Shown here piece after piece: positions 43,821-53,588 of a DNA stretch of 64,000 nucleotides; positions within the stretch are counted from its first letter, which is position 1; each line of letters begins with the position of its first letter. Both the position numbers and the translations under genes were made by a program. Location of the stretch: assembly GCF_000182645.1 (NCBI RefSeq), contig NZ_ACQA01000001.1, positions 1,426,001-1,490,000 of the forward strand, given 5' to 3'. Source of the DNA: Brucella intermedia LMG 3301. Its GTDB lineage: Bacteria > Pseudomonadota > Alphaproteobacteria > Rhizobiales > Rhizobiaceae. The notes under the pieces are model-generated. The model was given only the letters and a program-made list of their open reading frames with translations, was not told where the DNA came from and did no database searches.

Positions 43821-43897
43821 AAGGGCGAACGAATGTGAGGCATTTCGCTCTGTCGCGGACAGTAGCAAGTGCATGCGGCAAGGCGTATAAGACTGAA

Positions 43898-45217
43898 ATG
43901 CCGAGCAATCCGATCACCAATTCGCTGCAAGCCCAACCCGACAGGCGCAACGCCTGCCCGGGCCTCTCGCGCATGGTGATGGCAAAAGACGGTGCGATTG
44001 CCCGTATTAAACTGCGGCTCGGTCGCCTGTCAGCCGATCAGGCACGTTCAATTGCAGCAATAGCTGAACGTTTCGATGCAGGCGCCATAGAGCTGTCGAT
44101 TCGCTCCAATATCCAGCTGCGCGGTATCGCGCCCGAACATTGGGATAATGTTGTCGCCGCGCTGCACGACGCCGGCCTTGGAGCAGAAAACTCCGGTGCT
44201 GATGATATTCGCAACGTGATGGTCAGCCCCACCGCTGGTATTGACGGGGACCAGATAGTCGACGTCACCGAACTGGCCTCATCCGTGCTGGATATGTTGC
44301 AGGCGAATGAGGCTTTTCATGCCCTGTCGCCGAAATTCTCTTTGCAGATTGACGGTGGCGAGGACTGCGCCATGATTTCCCATCCGGGCGATATCTGGCT
44401 TTCGGCGATGGATCAGGAAACCTTTGCCTTTGGCCTTGCTTCGTCACCTGACAAGCCAGCGCTGGGTGCCATAGAAGCGCAACGCGCCCTGTCCTTCATC
44501 GAAGCTATACTGCAAAGTTTCTTGCGTTACGGCAGCTTTGCGCGGATGAAACATCTGTTCGAGGCCGTTTCGCCATCGGATTTTCTGGCAAGTTTGGACA
44601 AAGAACTCCCTTTTACCATCCACCCGGCAACCGGCTGGAAGCGCAAGGCGCCGACACCGTTTTCGCATCTCGGTCACCGTCAGCAATCTGATGGTTCATT
44701 TTATATCGGTGCCATGCCGCTTTTGGGACGACTGACACCACACCAACTCACGGAGCTGGCAAACCTCTCCGACAACGGAAGGTGTGAGTTGCGGCTTACG
44801 CCATGGCAAGGCGTTATTCTCCCTTATGTAAGCGAAACCCAGATTGGTGAAGTAGCCGAAAAACTGCATTTGCTTGGCCTCGAAGCCTCTGCCGAATCGC
44901 CACATGCGCGGCTCCGTGCCTGTTCGGGCTCCAATGGCTGCGCATCCGCGCTCGCTGACACTCAGGCCGATGGCGGTAAGCTGGCGACACGTTTAAGTCC
45001 GGGAACCTCATCCGTGCATATCACGGGATGCGCCAAATCATGCGCCGCACTTGCACCATTGCCACACACGCTGCTGGCGCGCTCGGCAGGCCGCTATGAT
45101 CTCTATACGCAGGAGCTGTTTCCGCAAGACGGGGCTGGACCATCGCGCTTCGGGCGGCTATTGGCGACGGATATCACCATTGACGAAGCGGCGCACCTTC
45201 TGAACGCCCGACACTGA
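43898..45217 (+). CDS. cobG: Precorrin-3B synthase
   Basis: CobG (439 aa) is the oxygen-dependent monooxygenase that hydroxylates C20 of precorrin-3A and forms the gamma-lactone, the step that defines aerobic B12 synthesis. It belongs to the nitrite/sulphite-reductase fold with two ferredoxin-like half domains. Cluster cysteines are visible as ACSGSNGCAS and ITGCAKSCA (C-x5-C and C-x3-C). Start MPSNPITNSLQ at 43898; cobH follows after 11 bases. Confidence 0.92.
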   Translation: MPSNPITNSLQAQPDRRNACPGLSRMVMAKDGAIARIKLRLGRLSADQARSIAAIAERFDAGAIELSIRSNIQLRGIAPEHWDNVVAALHDAGLGAENSGADDIRNVMVSPTAGIDGDQIVDVTELASSVLDMLQANEAFHALSPKFSLQIDGGEDCAMISHPGDIWLSAMDQETFAFGLASSPDKPALGAIEAQRALSFIEAILQSFLRYGSFARMKHLFEAVSPSDFLASLDKELPFTIHPATGWKRKAPTPFSHLGHRQQSDGSFYIGAMPLLGRLTPHQLTELANLSDNGRCELRLTPWQGVILPYVSETQIGEVAEKLHLLGLEASAESPHARLRACSGSNGCASALADTQADGGKLATRLSPGTSSVHITGCAKSCAALAPLPHTLLARSAGRYDLYTQELFPQDGAGPSRFGRLLATDITIDEAAHLLNARH

Positions 45218-45228
45218 GAGCGGCCACC

Positions 45229-45855
45229 ATGACAGACTACATCCGCGACGGGCAGGCCATTTACGACCGGTCTTTCGCTATCATTCGTGCCGAGGCTGAT
45301 CTAAGCCGGATACCTGCCGATCTTGAAAAGCTTGCAGTTCGCGTCATTCACGCCTGCGGTATGGTGGATGTGGTCAACGACCTCGCTTTTTCTGAAGGCG
45401 CTGGCAAGGCCGGTCGCGACGCTCTGCTTGCTGGCGCTCCCATTCTCTGTGACGCGCGCATGGTGGCCGAAGGCGTTACCCGCTCTCGCCTGCCTGTCAA
45501 TAATGAAGTCATCTGCACGCTTGGCCATCCGTCGGTTCCCGAGCTTGCAGCGAAGATCGGCAATACCCGTTCAGCCGCTGCGCTCGACCTCTGGCTTCCC
45601 CATCTCGCCAACAGCGTAGTTGCAATCGGCAATGCACCGACCGCCCTCTTCCGCCTTTTTGAACTGCTGGATGCCGGAGCGCCAAAACCGGCGCTCATCA
45701 TCGGCATGCCGGTCGGTTTTGTCGGCGCGGCAGAATCCAAGGATGCACTGGCCGCAAACAGCCGCAGCGTGCCTTATGTGATCGTGCGCGGCAGACGCGG
45801 CGGCAGTGCCATGACGGCAGCGGCAGTCAATGCGCTCGCCTCGGAGCGCGAATAA
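45229..45855 (+). CDS. cobH: Precorrin-8X methylmutase
   Basis: CobH (208 aa) moves the C11 methyl to C12, giving hydrogenobyrinic acid. The catalytic histidine is in [16 protein letters not shown] and the C-terminal [16 protein letters not shown] block is family-wide. It lies in the cobG-cobH-cobI-cobJ operon, and its stop overlaps the cobI start (TAATG). Confidence 0.96.
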   Translation: MTDYIRDGQAIYDRSFAIIRAEADLSRIPADLEKLAVRVIHACGMVDVVNDLAFSEGAGKAGRDALLAGAPILCDARMVAEGVTRSRLPVNNEVICTLGHPSVPELAAKIGNTRSAAALDLWLPHLANSVVAIGNAPTALFRLFELLDAGAPKPALIIGMPVGFVGAAESKDALAANSRSVPYVIVRGRRGGSAMTAAAVNALASERE

Positions 45856-46589
45856 TGACGACAAAAGGCAGACTGTTTGGGCTGGGCGTTGGCCCCGGCG
45901 ATCCTGAGCTTATAACGCTGAAAGCCCTTCGCCTCCTCAAAAGCGCGCCGGTTGTTGCCTATCACGCCGCGAGGGGCAAGAAGGGCAATGCCCTTACCAT
46001 CATCGAGGAATATCTTTCGCCCGAACAGGTTCTGGTGCCGCTGATCTATCCGGTTACGACGGAAAAACTTCCGGCGCATATGGATTACGAACAGATCGTC
46101 AGCAGTTTCTATGGAGAGATAACGAGCATGATCGCAAGCCATCTTGATCGCGGGCAGGATGTGGCCGTGATCGCAGAAGGCGATCCCTTCTTCTACGGCT
46201 CATTCATGTATATTCACGACCGGCTTGCAGAGCGGTATGAAACGCAAGTCGTGCCCGGTGTCTGTTCCGTTCTCGGTGCCTCTGCCGTCCTCGGTGCGCC
46301 GCTTGTCTATCGCAACCAGACCCTCTCCATTCTTTCCGGCGTCATGGGCGCGGAGGAACTGAAGCAGCAGCTTGCGGATACGGGAGCTGCGGCGATCATG
46401 AAACTCGGCAAGAACCTCGACAAGGTCCGCGCCGTGCTGGTCGATCTCGGTCTTATGGACCGTGCGCTCTATGTCGAGCGCGCCACCATGTCCAACCAGC
46501 GCATCGTGCCGCTTGCCGAAGTCGATGGTGACGACTGCCCTTATTTCTCGATCATTCTCGTTCCGGGGCAAAAATGGAACGGCGCATGA
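45855..46589 (+). CDS. cobI: Precorrin-2 C20-methyltransferase
   Basis: CobI (244 aa) methylates C20 of precorrin-2. It is a class III SAM methyltransferase with the N-terminal [18 protein letters not shown] motif, the [21 protein letters not shown] region and [17 protein letters not shown]. It is coupled to cobH upstream (TAATG) and to cobJ downstream (ATGA). Confidence 0.96.
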   Translation: MTTKGRLFGLGVGPGDPELITLKALRLLKSAPVVAYHAARGKKGNALTIIEEYLSPEQVLVPLIYPVTTEKLPAHMDYEQIVSSFYGEITSMIASHLDRGQDVAVIAEGDPFFYGSFMYIHDRLAERYETQVVPGVCSVLGASAVLGAPLVYRNQTLSILSGVMGAEELKQQLADTGAAAIMKLGKNLDKVRAVLVDLGLMDRALYVERATMSNQRIVPLAEVDGDDCPYFSIILVPGQKWNGA

Positions 46590-48292
46590 CCCCTGCGATT
46601 CTGGTGCTTGGAGAAGCTGCGGTTCCCACCGCGCAACGGATCGCAATGGCGTTGGAGCGCGCCGAAATACGGGGCCTTCAGAGCCGCGTTGCATCGGTTG
46701 ACAACACCTTCGTGCATTTCGGCGATGCAATAAGGTCGCTCTATGAGGAAGGCCGTCCGATCATCGCGCTTTGCGCCGCCGGTATCGTCATCCGGACGCT
46801 CGCCCCGCTACTTGAGAACAAGCGTATCGAACCGCCAGTTCTCGCCGTGGCTGAGGATGGAAGCGCGGTCGTGCCACTGTTGGGTGGGCTCTCGGGTGTC
46901 AACGACATGGCGCGGCAGGTTGCGGCAGCGCTTGAGGTCGCGCCTGCGATAACCACGTCCGGCGAGTTGCGCTTCGGAATCAATCTGCTGCATCCGCCTG
47001 CCGAATTGACGCTTGCCAATCCAGACGACGCGAAAAGTTTCATGTCGAACCTGCTCGCGGGACAGAAGTTGCGGCTTGAAGGACAATCGCGCTGGCTTGC
47101 GCAATCGAAACTGCCTTTCGCCGACGACGGCGCGTTGACGATCAGCATAACGCCCCACAATTGCGTACCGCGTCCCGACGCGTTGATTTATCATCCGCGC
47201 AGCGTGGCGATTGCCGTTGATATGGTCCGCGAAAACCTTCAGGCCAATGTTGAGCATGCGCTTAACCGGGCGGGGATAGCCCGGCAGTCACTGGCCTTGC
47301 TTCTCGCCGATGAAAAAGACTGCGCTGCTTCGGAACTTCACGAAGCGGCTCGAATGCTTGGTATTCCGCTGCGTTTTGCGGCGGACGCTGCCCACGCCCG
47401 CGAACTCGTCCTTCGTTCGGTCGAGCAGCCGATTGAACTGATAGAAGACGACGGACTCGCCATCGCCGTTGCGCCAACCCCGGCAGATGTGCTGTTTGTC
47501 GGTCGAAAGCGCGGCAAGCTGGTCGTTATCGGACTCGGACCCGGATCGCGCAGCCTGATGACGCCTGCCGTCCAGCATGAACTGGAACAGGCTGAAGACA
47601 TTCTCGGCTATGAGACCTATGTGCGAATGGCCGAGGAGAACCTTCGTCCTTTCCGCCCGGACCAAACCATTCACATGACCGACAATCGTGAGGAAATGCA
47701 GCGCGCCCGTCATGCATTCGAACTCGCGGCTTCCGGGCGGCATGTCGTCATGGTTTCGTCGGGCGATCCCGGTGTCTTCGCCATGGCTGCGGCGGTTGTC
47801 GAGGCGCTGCACGAAACGGACAATCCCGCGTGGCACGGCGTGGAGCTTGTCATCCAGCCCGGAATTTCAGCGGCAATGGCTGCCGCATCGCGCATTGGTG
47901 CGCCGCTGGGACATGACTTCTGCATCATTTCGCTATCGGACAACCTGAAGCCCTGGGAAGTCATCGAAAAGCGCCTGGCGCTTGCCGCCGAAGCCGATCT
48001 CGCCATGGCGTTCTACAATCCGATCTCCAGGGCACGCCCGCATCAGCTTGGCCGCGCGCTGGAAATCCTGCGCCAATATCGATCGCCTGAAACGCCCGTC
48101 GTCCTTGGACGAGACATAGGCAGACCTGCCGAGACGACACGGACAACCACGCTGGGTGCATTGACGCCAGAGGATGTCGACATGCGCACCGTGGTGATCG
48201 TCGGCTCCTCGCATACACAACGGTTTGCGAAGTCCGATGGCTGCGAATGGGTTTATACGCCGCGTTGGTACGGCGAAAAGCCTGAGAAATGA
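46586..48292 (+). CDS. cobJ: CbiG-like / precorrin-3B C17-methyltransferase fusion
   Basis: A 568-aa two-part protein. Residues about 1-310 match CbiG, the anaerobic-route enzyme that opens the lactone of cobalt-precorrin-5A: CbiG_N ([36 protein letters not shown]), a middle domain, and a degenerate CbiG_C in which the usual GxGCRRG loop reads [10 protein letters not shown]. Residues about 320-568 are CobJ ([28 protein letters not shown]), which methylates C17 with ring contraction. ATG 46586 overlaps the cobI stop by ATGA. A separate cobE is encoded at 58415-58840. Confidence 0.92.
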   Translation: MTPAILVLGEAAVPTAQRIAMALERAEIRGLQSRVASVDNTFVHFGDAIRSLYEEGRPIIALCAAGIVIRTLAPLLENKRIEPPVLAVAEDGSAVVPLLGGLSGVNDMARQVAAALEVAPAITTSGELRFGINLLHPPAELTLANPDDAKSFMSNLLAGQKLRLEGQSRWLAQSKLPFADDGALTISITPHNCVPRPDALIYHPRSVAIAVDMVRENLQANVEHALNRAGIARQSLALLLADEKDCAASELHEAARMLGIPLRFAADAAHARELVLRSVEQPIELIEDDGLAIAVAPTPADVLFVGRKRGKLVVIGLGPGSRSLMTPAVQHELEQAEDILGYETYVRMAEENLRPFRPDQTIHMTDNREEMQRARHAFELAASGRHVVMVSSGDPGVFAMAAAVVEALHETDNPAWHGVELVIQPGISAAMAAASRIGAPLGHDFCIISLSDNLKPWEVIEKRLALAAEADLAMAFYNPISRARPHQLGRALEILRQYRSPETPVVLGRDIGRPAETTRTTTLGALTPEDVDMRTVVIVGSSHTQRFAKSDGCEWVYTPRWYGEKPEK

Positions 48293-48299
48293 CAAACAA

Positions 48300-48325
48300 A
48301 AAGGCAGGGAAAACCCTGCCTTTTT
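48300..48325 (+). terminator. Terminator of the cobGHIJ operon
   Basis: A perfect 10-bp AAAGGCAGGG/CCCTGCCTTT stem with a 4-base loop, ending in TTTTTCG. Confidence 0.9.
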
Positions 48326-48349
48326 CGCATGTTAGTCCTGATAGTTGAA

Positions 48350-48814
48350 TCAGTTCTTCTTCGCCTTGGCCTTCTTCGGCTGGGCAGCGGCGACGGCGTC
48401 TGCCTTGGCCGCGGCTGCTTCGGCTGCAATCTGATCCGCGCTTTTCGGCGACGTGTCGATGACGGCACGCACACCGCCCTTTGCAGTGAGCTGGCAAACA
48501 GCCGTGCGCAGGTCCACCTTGAGATCCACATCCGTTCCGCCTGCTGCACCCGGACGGGAATTGACGGCGGAGATAACGCGTTCCGGCAGGAAGTATTTGT
48601 TGGCAGCAGCGGTGATGCACGGCTGGGCCAGCGCAGGATCGACATAAGCGGTCGGAGTGAAGCGCGGCATCGAAATCGTCGGCGCGCTAACCGGGGCCTC
48701 GGTTTTGCCCGGCATCGCCGTCGTGGTCGGTACAGTCGTCGTGCAGGCAGCGGCAAGCGGGGCCAACATGGCAATGGCTAGGAAACGGGCTCCGGTGCGG
48801 GCGCGTCCGTACAT
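48350..48814 (-). CDS. Lipoprotein of unknown function
   Basis: A 154-aa protein with a lipoprotein signal (FLAIAMLAPL, lipobox LAAAC), then a Thr/Pro-rich stretch, a central region with two cysteines (AQPCITAAANKYFLPE and RTAVCQLTAKGG) and a Lys/Ala-rich C-terminal tail ending KKAKAKKN. The middle resembles small Rhizobiales YMGG/DUF-type domains but no family was assigned. ATG 48814 has GAGG upstream; an ATG at 48826 is an alternative. Confidence 0.72.
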   Translation of the reverse strand: MYGRARTGARFLAIAMLAPLAAACTTTVPTTTAMPGKTEAPVSAPTISMPRFTPTAYVDPALAQPCITAAANKYFLPERVISAVNSRPGAAGGTDVDLKVDLRTAVCQLTAKGGVRAVIDTSPKSADQIAAEAAAAKADAVAAAQPKKAKAKKN

Positions 48815-48940
48815 GATCAACCTCATAGGATCTGCTGAGTAGGTAAAATTTTAAGTTCGATAACTATTCGGTTTTGCTCGATTGTCGAGTGGCAGGAAGG
48901 TCACATTGCCAGAATTTCGATTCGCATCCACAGGCTGAAG

Positions 48941-49822
48941 TCACTGCTTTGCCAAAATCCAGTTCAGCATTTCCCGCCAATCCGACATGCGGATCGGCGT
49001 GCCGTGATTGCCACTCTCGAAACGGCGGAACTGAACCGGATAACCCGGCGCGCGCTTGCGTATCTCGCGATAGAAGGATTCCTGCTTGTCGATGGCGAAA
49101 ACCGGGTCGCGGCTTCCATGACCGAAAAAAACGGGCACGCGCTTCCTGAATGCTGGAGACTTGAAAAATCCCTCATCCCAAAGCGAGCCGAGCAGGATGA
49201 GACCTGCAAGCTGACTACCGGCGTTTTCGTTGCCCGCTATGCGCCAGCACAGCGTTCCGCCCTGCGAGCCGCAGGACAGGATCAAGGGAGCGCTTGGCGA
49301 CGAAGCTTTGACAGCTTCAATCAGCCCGGCAATCTGCGCCTCGCCCGCATCGGCGAAATCCTTGAAGTCCGGTGTGACATACAAGCCGCCGTTCAATGCA
49401 GCGAGATTCTTCACCCGGTTGAAATTGCCGCCGAAGGTAAAATCATTCATGCCTTGCAGGCGATTGCCGCCCCGGCCATGCAGATAGATGACGATGAAGG
49501 ATGCACCTTCGCGCTTGCCCGCCGTCATGGCCTTGACTGGCCCAGCTTTGGTCTGAAACGTGACGTCCTTCTGGTAGGCGCGCGCCTTCAGCGAGACATA
49601 GGCGTCTTTCACCCGCTTTTCGGGCACCGCATCGCGCCCGTTTATATCGCGCATTTCATTGTAATCGACGACCTTGTAATCGCCATTGTCGGCGCTGCTG
49701 ATGACGCCGGGATAGGCGAAATAGTCGTCCTTGTAAGGCGGCAGCGACGAAGCCCCGGATGCCGTCGCCGCCGAAAGCAGAAACAACACTCCGAGGAGGC
49801 TGCGTGTTGCACGTCTCGACAT
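48941..49822 (-). CDS. Secreted alpha/beta hydrolase-like protein
   Basis: A 293-aa exported protein with signal peptide SLLGVLFLLSAATASG. Alpha/beta-hydrolase features are IVIYLHGRGGN (oxyanion), LILSCGSQGGTLCWRIA (nucleophile elbow, Ser in CGSQGG), a late Asp (GSRDPVFAID) and His (SGNHGTPIRM). The fold resembles PHB depolymerase-like esterases. The substrate is unknown. Its ATG shares a base with the cobR stop (TGATG), so it is translationally coupled to a B12-pathway gene, a pairing without an obvious metabolic reason. Confidence 0.8.
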   Translation of the reverse strand: MSRRATRSLLGVLFLLSAATASGASSLPPYKDDYFAYPGVISSADNGDYKVVDYNEMRDINGRDAVPEKRVKDAYVSLKARAYQKDVTFQTKAGPVKAMTAGKREGASFIVIYLHGRGGNRLQGMNDFTFGGNFNRVKNLAALNGGLYVTPDFKDFADAGEAQIAGLIEAVKASSPSAPLILSCGSQGGTLCWRIAGNENAGSQLAGLILLGSLWDEGFFKSPAFRKRVPVFFGHGSRDPVFAIDKQESFYREIRKRAPGYPVQFRRFESGNHGTPIRMSDWREMLNWILAKQ

Positions 49823-50304
49823 CACAGCTCCAGCGTATGGTAGCGCCTGTTGAGATAAACCAGCGCTTCCTCTTCGGCCCTCGACCGCAGGCCTACCACT
49901 TCGCCGAAAAGCACGTGATGGGTGGAATGATCCTGAACGCTCACCACCCGGCAATCGAAAGAGGCAAGCGCTCCCTGCAATATGGGCGCTCCGGTAACCT
50001 GAACTTCCCACCGCGCCAGTTCGAACCGCTCGTCCTGCGTCAGACCAATGCGGCCGGAAAACGCGTCTGCCAGCTGCTGATGCGAGCCGGCAAGCGTGTT
50101 GACGGCAAAAACCCCATTGTCGATGAACAGCCGGTTTTCCTCGTGTATCTTCTGCAGGCAGATGAGGATTGTCGGCGGATTATCGGACACCGAGCAGGCC
50201 GCCGTCAGGGTTAGACCGCGCCGTCCCGCACTGCCTGCGGTCGTGACGATCTGCACTGCGCCGGCATAATGGCTCATGGCATCGCGGTAGGACTTGGATT
50301 CCAC
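49822..50304 (-). CDS. cobR: Corrin reductase CobR (flavin reductase family)
   Basis: A 160-aa FMN-binding protein of the flavin-reductase fold: YAGAVQIVTTAGSAGRRGLT, ACSVSDNPPTILICLQK, GVFAVNTLAG and C-terminal HHVLFGEVVGL. CobR, described in Brucella melitensis, reduces cob(II)yrinic acid a,c-diamide to the Co(I) state for adenosylation by CobO. The call rests on this similarity and on the cob-cluster position; a general flavin reductase is the alternative. The start is uncertain: GTG 50304 (ESKSYRDAMSH) or TTG 50349. Confidence 0.75.
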   Translation of the reverse strand: MESKSYRDAMSHYAGAVQIVTTAGSAGRRGLTLTAACSVSDNPPTILICLQKIHEENRLFIDNGVFAVNTLAGSHQQLADAFSGRIGLTQDERFELARWEVQVTGAPILQGALASFDCRVVSVQDHSTHHVLFGEVVGLRSRAEEEALVYLNRRYHTLEL

Positions 50305-50494
50305 CGAAGCTGCACTTGAAATGATGTTCTTAATCGTTTGCACGTCCAACAGAATCCATCTCGCCCTATGGGTATGTTACCTGAAGCCAGCTACCATGTT
50401 CAGAAGCTTGCGATATCGGCCCCCAGAAACGGGCATTGCACAAAGGCGAGGAAACAGCTACCCACTTTTCGTTGAAAATGCCACGAATTGTTTA

Positions 50495-51601
50495 ATGAAG
50501 ACGGATCACGTGATCGAGCTAGGGAAACGTCCTGCCGCAGCGCTGACAAGCATTATCCTCTCACTGCTGGCCAGTTCCGTACTGGCGCAGGCAGCAGATA
50601 TGCGCATCGGCCTTGCAGCGCCCCTGTCGGGAACCTTCGCTCCGTTGGGTAATCAGCTGGCCGAAGGGGCGCGCATCGCGGCCGCGACGAAAGGCGCTGA
50701 ACTCGTCATTTCCGATGACCGCTGCGATGCCGAAGGCGGCAGGGAAGCGGCGGAACATTTCGTGAGGGAAAACGTCCGGATCGTAACCGGCTTTCTGTGT
50801 CCCGACGCCCTTGAGGCGGCGCTCCCGGTTCTCGCAGCCGGCAACATAGCTATCGTGGCCTCAGGCGTCAGTGAACCCACGCTGACCGAAAGGCGCGCAC
50901 CCGCACCGATGGCAGTATTCCGTCTCGCAACCGGACTCGACAAGGAAACGCAAGCAACAGGCAGTTTTCTCGGCAGTCTCTGGCGTGCCCAGGCTTTTGC
51001 CGTCATCGATGATGGCACGATTGAGGGACGCGAACGTGCCGCACGTGTTCTGGCCAGCCTCAAGGAGCAGCAGCTGCAACCGGTTTTTACCGATACCTAT
51101 CGGCCCGGCCTCGACAATCAGAATGCGCTGGTCGCCCGCCTGCGGCGCGCAGGCGCAACCCATGTCTATGTCGGCGGCGAGCGTGACGATATCGCCGCCA
51201 TCGGTGCAAGCGCTGCCGCCCTCAATCATCCGCTAACGATTGCAGGCGGCAGCCTGCTTGATGCCGCGCCCGGCGCACAGCCCTTAAGCCAAGGCACTTT
51301 GATGATCGCCCCGGTCCGGCCGCAGGACCTTTCAACAGCAAAGCCCGCAATCGACGCACTGCATCAGGCCGCAAAACTGGCCGATGCTTATGCCATCATC
51401 GGCTATGCCAGCGCGGAGATTGCTGCGGATGCGATCCTGCGCGCCGACGAGAAGAAGCAGCCGGTGCTTGATACGCTTCGCACAGGTTCCTTCGAAACCG
51501 TGCTTGGCACGATCAAATTCGACGACAACGGCATCCGAACGGACAATCCCAACCGCCTCCAGCGGTTCGACGGCAAACGGTTCGTGTTAGCCGACAAGTA
51601 G
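50495..51601 (+). CDS. Orphan LivJ-type ABC substrate-binding protein
   Basis: A 368-aa periplasmic binding protein of the branched-chain amino acid type (Peripl_BP_6). A signal peptide ending in SVLAQAA is followed by MRIGLAAPLSGTFAPLGNQLAEGARIA and by SDDRCDAEGGREAAEHFV. No permease or ATPase gene is next to it. It is divergent from cobR (190-base spacer) and converges on cbiB with a 15-base overlap of coding ends. The ligand could be an amino acid or amide; a corrinoid role is only a guess from location. Start ATG 50495. Confidence 0.85.
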   Translation: MKTDHVIELGKRPAAALTSIILSLLASSVLAQAADMRIGLAAPLSGTFAPLGNQLAEGARIAAATKGAELVISDDRCDAEGGREAAEHFVRENVRIVTGFLCPDALEAALPVLAAGNIAIVASGVSEPTLTERRAPAPMAVFRLATGLDKETQATGSFLGSLWRAQAFAVIDDGTIEGRERAARVLASLKEQQLQPVFTDTYRPGLDNQNALVARLRRAGATHVYVGGERDDIAAIGASAAALNHPLTIAGGSLLDAAPGAQPLSQGTLMIAPVRPQDLSTAKPAIDALHQAAKLADAYAIIGYASAEIAADAILRADEKKQPVLDTLRTGSFETVLGTIKFDDNGIRTDNPNRLQRFDGKRFVLADK

Positions 51602-52570
51602 CCCAATGAGACTGGCGGCGATCACCAGCCCGGTCATCAGGCTCATGGTTGACCAGAAAAGGTGAAGCGCGGCATCTATATCATCGGCATTGGCATCCCG
51701 TTTGCCGGATGCATTGAGCATGGGACCTTCAACTTTTTCCGTCCCATATTGGCGTGGACCGGCCAATGCCAGCCCCAGCCCGCCTGCAAATGCCGATTCC
51801 GGCCAGCCTGCGTTGGGCGAGCGATGCAAGCGCGCGTCACGGCGCATGACCGAGAAAGCTTCCCTTCCGGAAAGCCTGTCTTTCGTGATCGCGGTGGCCA
51901 GTGAAGCCAGCAACCCTGTCAACCGGGCAGGAATGTAGTTTGCAACATCGTCCAGCTTAGCCGCGAAACGGCCGAAATCACGATAGCGATCATTGAGATG
52001 ACCGATCATCGAGTCGGCGGTATTGATCATCTTGTAGGCAAACAGGCCCGGCAATCCGCCCACCAGAAACCAGAACGCAGGCGCGACAATGCCGTCGGAT
52101 GCGTTTTCGGCCAGACTTTCTATCGCTGCCCTGCTGATGCCGCCCTCATCAAGGTGCTCGGGATTGCGTCCAACAATCATCGACACGGCCCGCCGTCCGC
52201 CCTCGAGGCCCTGCTCCCGCAGCGCCAGCGCAACCGCCTGCACATGATCAGCAAGGCTTTTCTGCGCAAGCAGCACCGTCACGATCAGGATTTCGGCAAC
52301 AGCGCCTGCTGTTCCGGCAAAGGGCAGTAGGAACTCAAGGACAAGCCCCAGAACGACAGAGACAGCCACCAGCCCAACCGTCAGCCACATGCCATTTCGG
52401 CGAAGCACCGCAGCAGCGAGATTTCGGTTGTTCCAGCGCTTTTCACCCCATGAAATTGCTTTCCCGAACAGGACAACGGGATGCGGCATCCTTTGCCATA
52501 GCTGCGGCGGATCGCCGACAAAGCGATCGAGAAGCAGCGCAAGCGAAAGAATAATCAGCTTTATTTCCAT
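51587..52570 (-). CDS. cbiB: Adenosylcobinamide-phosphate synthase (CbiB; CobD in Pseudomonas nomenclature)
   Basis: A 327-aa membrane protein that attaches (R)-1-amino-2-propanol (phosphate) to adenosylcobyric acid. The family motifs LDRFVGDPPQLWQRMPHPV near the N-terminus, ISRAAIESLAENASDGIVAPAFW and FAYKMINTADSMIGH are present, with several membrane spans. It is last of the minus-strand cobA-cobB-cobC-cbiB unit, 22 bases after cobC. Confidence 0.96.
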   Translation of the reverse strand: MEIKLIILSLALLLDRFVGDPPQLWQRMPHPVVLFGKAISWGEKRWNNRNLAAAVLRRNGMWLTVGLVAVSVVLGLVLEFLLPFAGTAGAVAEILIVTVLLAQKSLADHVQAVALALREQGLEGGRRAVSMIVGRNPEHLDEGGISRAAIESLAENASDGIVAPAFWFLVGGLPGLFAYKMINTADSMIGHLNDRYRDFGRFAAKLDDVANYIPARLTGLLASLATAITKDRLSGREAFSVMRRDARLHRSPNAGWPESAFAGGLGLALAGPRQYGTEKVEGPMLNASGKRDANADDIDAALHLFWSTMSLMTGLVIAASLIGLLVG

Positions 52571-52592
52571 GAGCTTGACCAGAAAAACTGAA

Positions 52593-53588
52593 TCAAAGTT
52601 TCAACGCCTTTTCCAAGCGCGCAAGCGCCACGTCATCCAACGGCAGACCAATACGCAACCAGCGCGAGGCGTAATTGAATTTCCGGACCAGAATATGTCT
52701 CTGGCACAGTCTGGCATAGAGTTCGTGCGCATCCGGGTGTTCAACAAGAGAAAACAGCGCCGTGCCGCCGATTTCCTTCAGACCGGATTTCTCGAGAACA
52801 GCAGACAGTTCCAGCCGCCTCAAATCGATACGCGCACGATAGTTGGAAAGCGCCTCGGCATCGCGGAAGGCATGGCTGGCAATGGCAAGCGCCGGGCCGG
52901 ATACCGCCCATGGCCCAAGCCGCTGCTGCAATGCCTCGACAAACGGCTTACCGGCAACGGCAAAGCCCAGACGAACGCCAGCCAGCCCGAAAAACTTGCC
53001 GAAAGATTTCAGCACGATCATCGGCATGTCTTCCGCATCCGCTGCAACGCTGACATCCTCATGCGTGTCCGCAAAAGCCTCGTCCACGATCAGAAAACCG
53101 CCCCGGGCACCAAGTTTTCGCCCCAGATGCTGAAGATCGTCTTTTGAAACCACACGACCATCGGGATTATTGGGATTGACGATAACTGCCGCCGTCGCCT
53201 CGTCCGGAATTTCACCGATTGCCGCACACGACACGACCTTCCAGCCGCAGGCAACGAACGAAGCGGCATGTTCCTGATAGGTCGGCCCGAGAACCGCAAC
53301 CGTCGACGGAGCAACCAACGTCGGGACGAGCTGGATCAAAGCCTGTGTGCCGGGAGCTGCGACAATGGACGCATTCTCACGCAGCCCATAATAGCTGCGG
53401 GCCAGCCGCAGCGTTTCCCGCAACACCCCCTCATCCGGCAAGCGGTTCCAGATTTCCGGTGTCAGTTCGGGAAGTGAAAAAGGCTCCGGGTTGATGCCCG
53501 TTGAAAGATCAAGCCAGTCTCCCGGCTTTCCGCCAAAGCGCGCGACGGCCTTGTCCAGCGCGCCGCCATGCTCGATTTCTGCACTCAA
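52593..53588 (-). CDS. cobC: Threonine-phosphate decarboxylase-like CobC
   Basis: CobC in the Pseudomonas denitrificans nomenclature (331 aa) is a PLP-dependent class I/II aminotransferase-fold enzyme related to CobD of Salmonella, which makes aminopropanol phosphate for the nucleotide loop. The PLP lysine is in LKSFGKFFGLAGVRLG, with NPNNPDGR and VDEAFAD upstream. The start is TTG at 53588: it overlaps the cobB stop as TTGA and has GGAGA 6 bases upstream, better than the upstream TTG at 53603. Confidence 0.92.
   Translation of the reverse strand: MSAEIEHGGALDKAVARFGGKPGDWLDLSTGINPEPFSLPELTPEIWNRLPDEGVLRETLRLARSYYGLRENASIVAAPGTQALIQLVPTLVAPSTVAVLGPTYQEHAASFVACGWKVVSCAAIGEIPDEATAAVIVNPNNPDGRVVSKDDLQHLGRKLGARGGFLIVDEAFADTHEDVSVAADAEDMPMIVLKSFGKFFGLAGVRLGFAVAGKPFVEALQQRLGPWAVSGPALAIASHAFRDAEALSNYRARIDLRRLELSAVLEKSGLKEIGGTALFSLVEHPDAHELYARLCQRHILVRKFNYASRWLRIGLPLDDVALARLEKALKL

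Noticed and set aside
43725..43897. Cobalamin riboswitch upstream of cobL/cobG
   Set aside because: No B12-box or the other conserved riboswitch elements are present; the spacer is largely a palindromic repeat. The cobA/cbiD spacer is only 58 bases, too short. A riboswitch may lie upstream of cobN outside the window.
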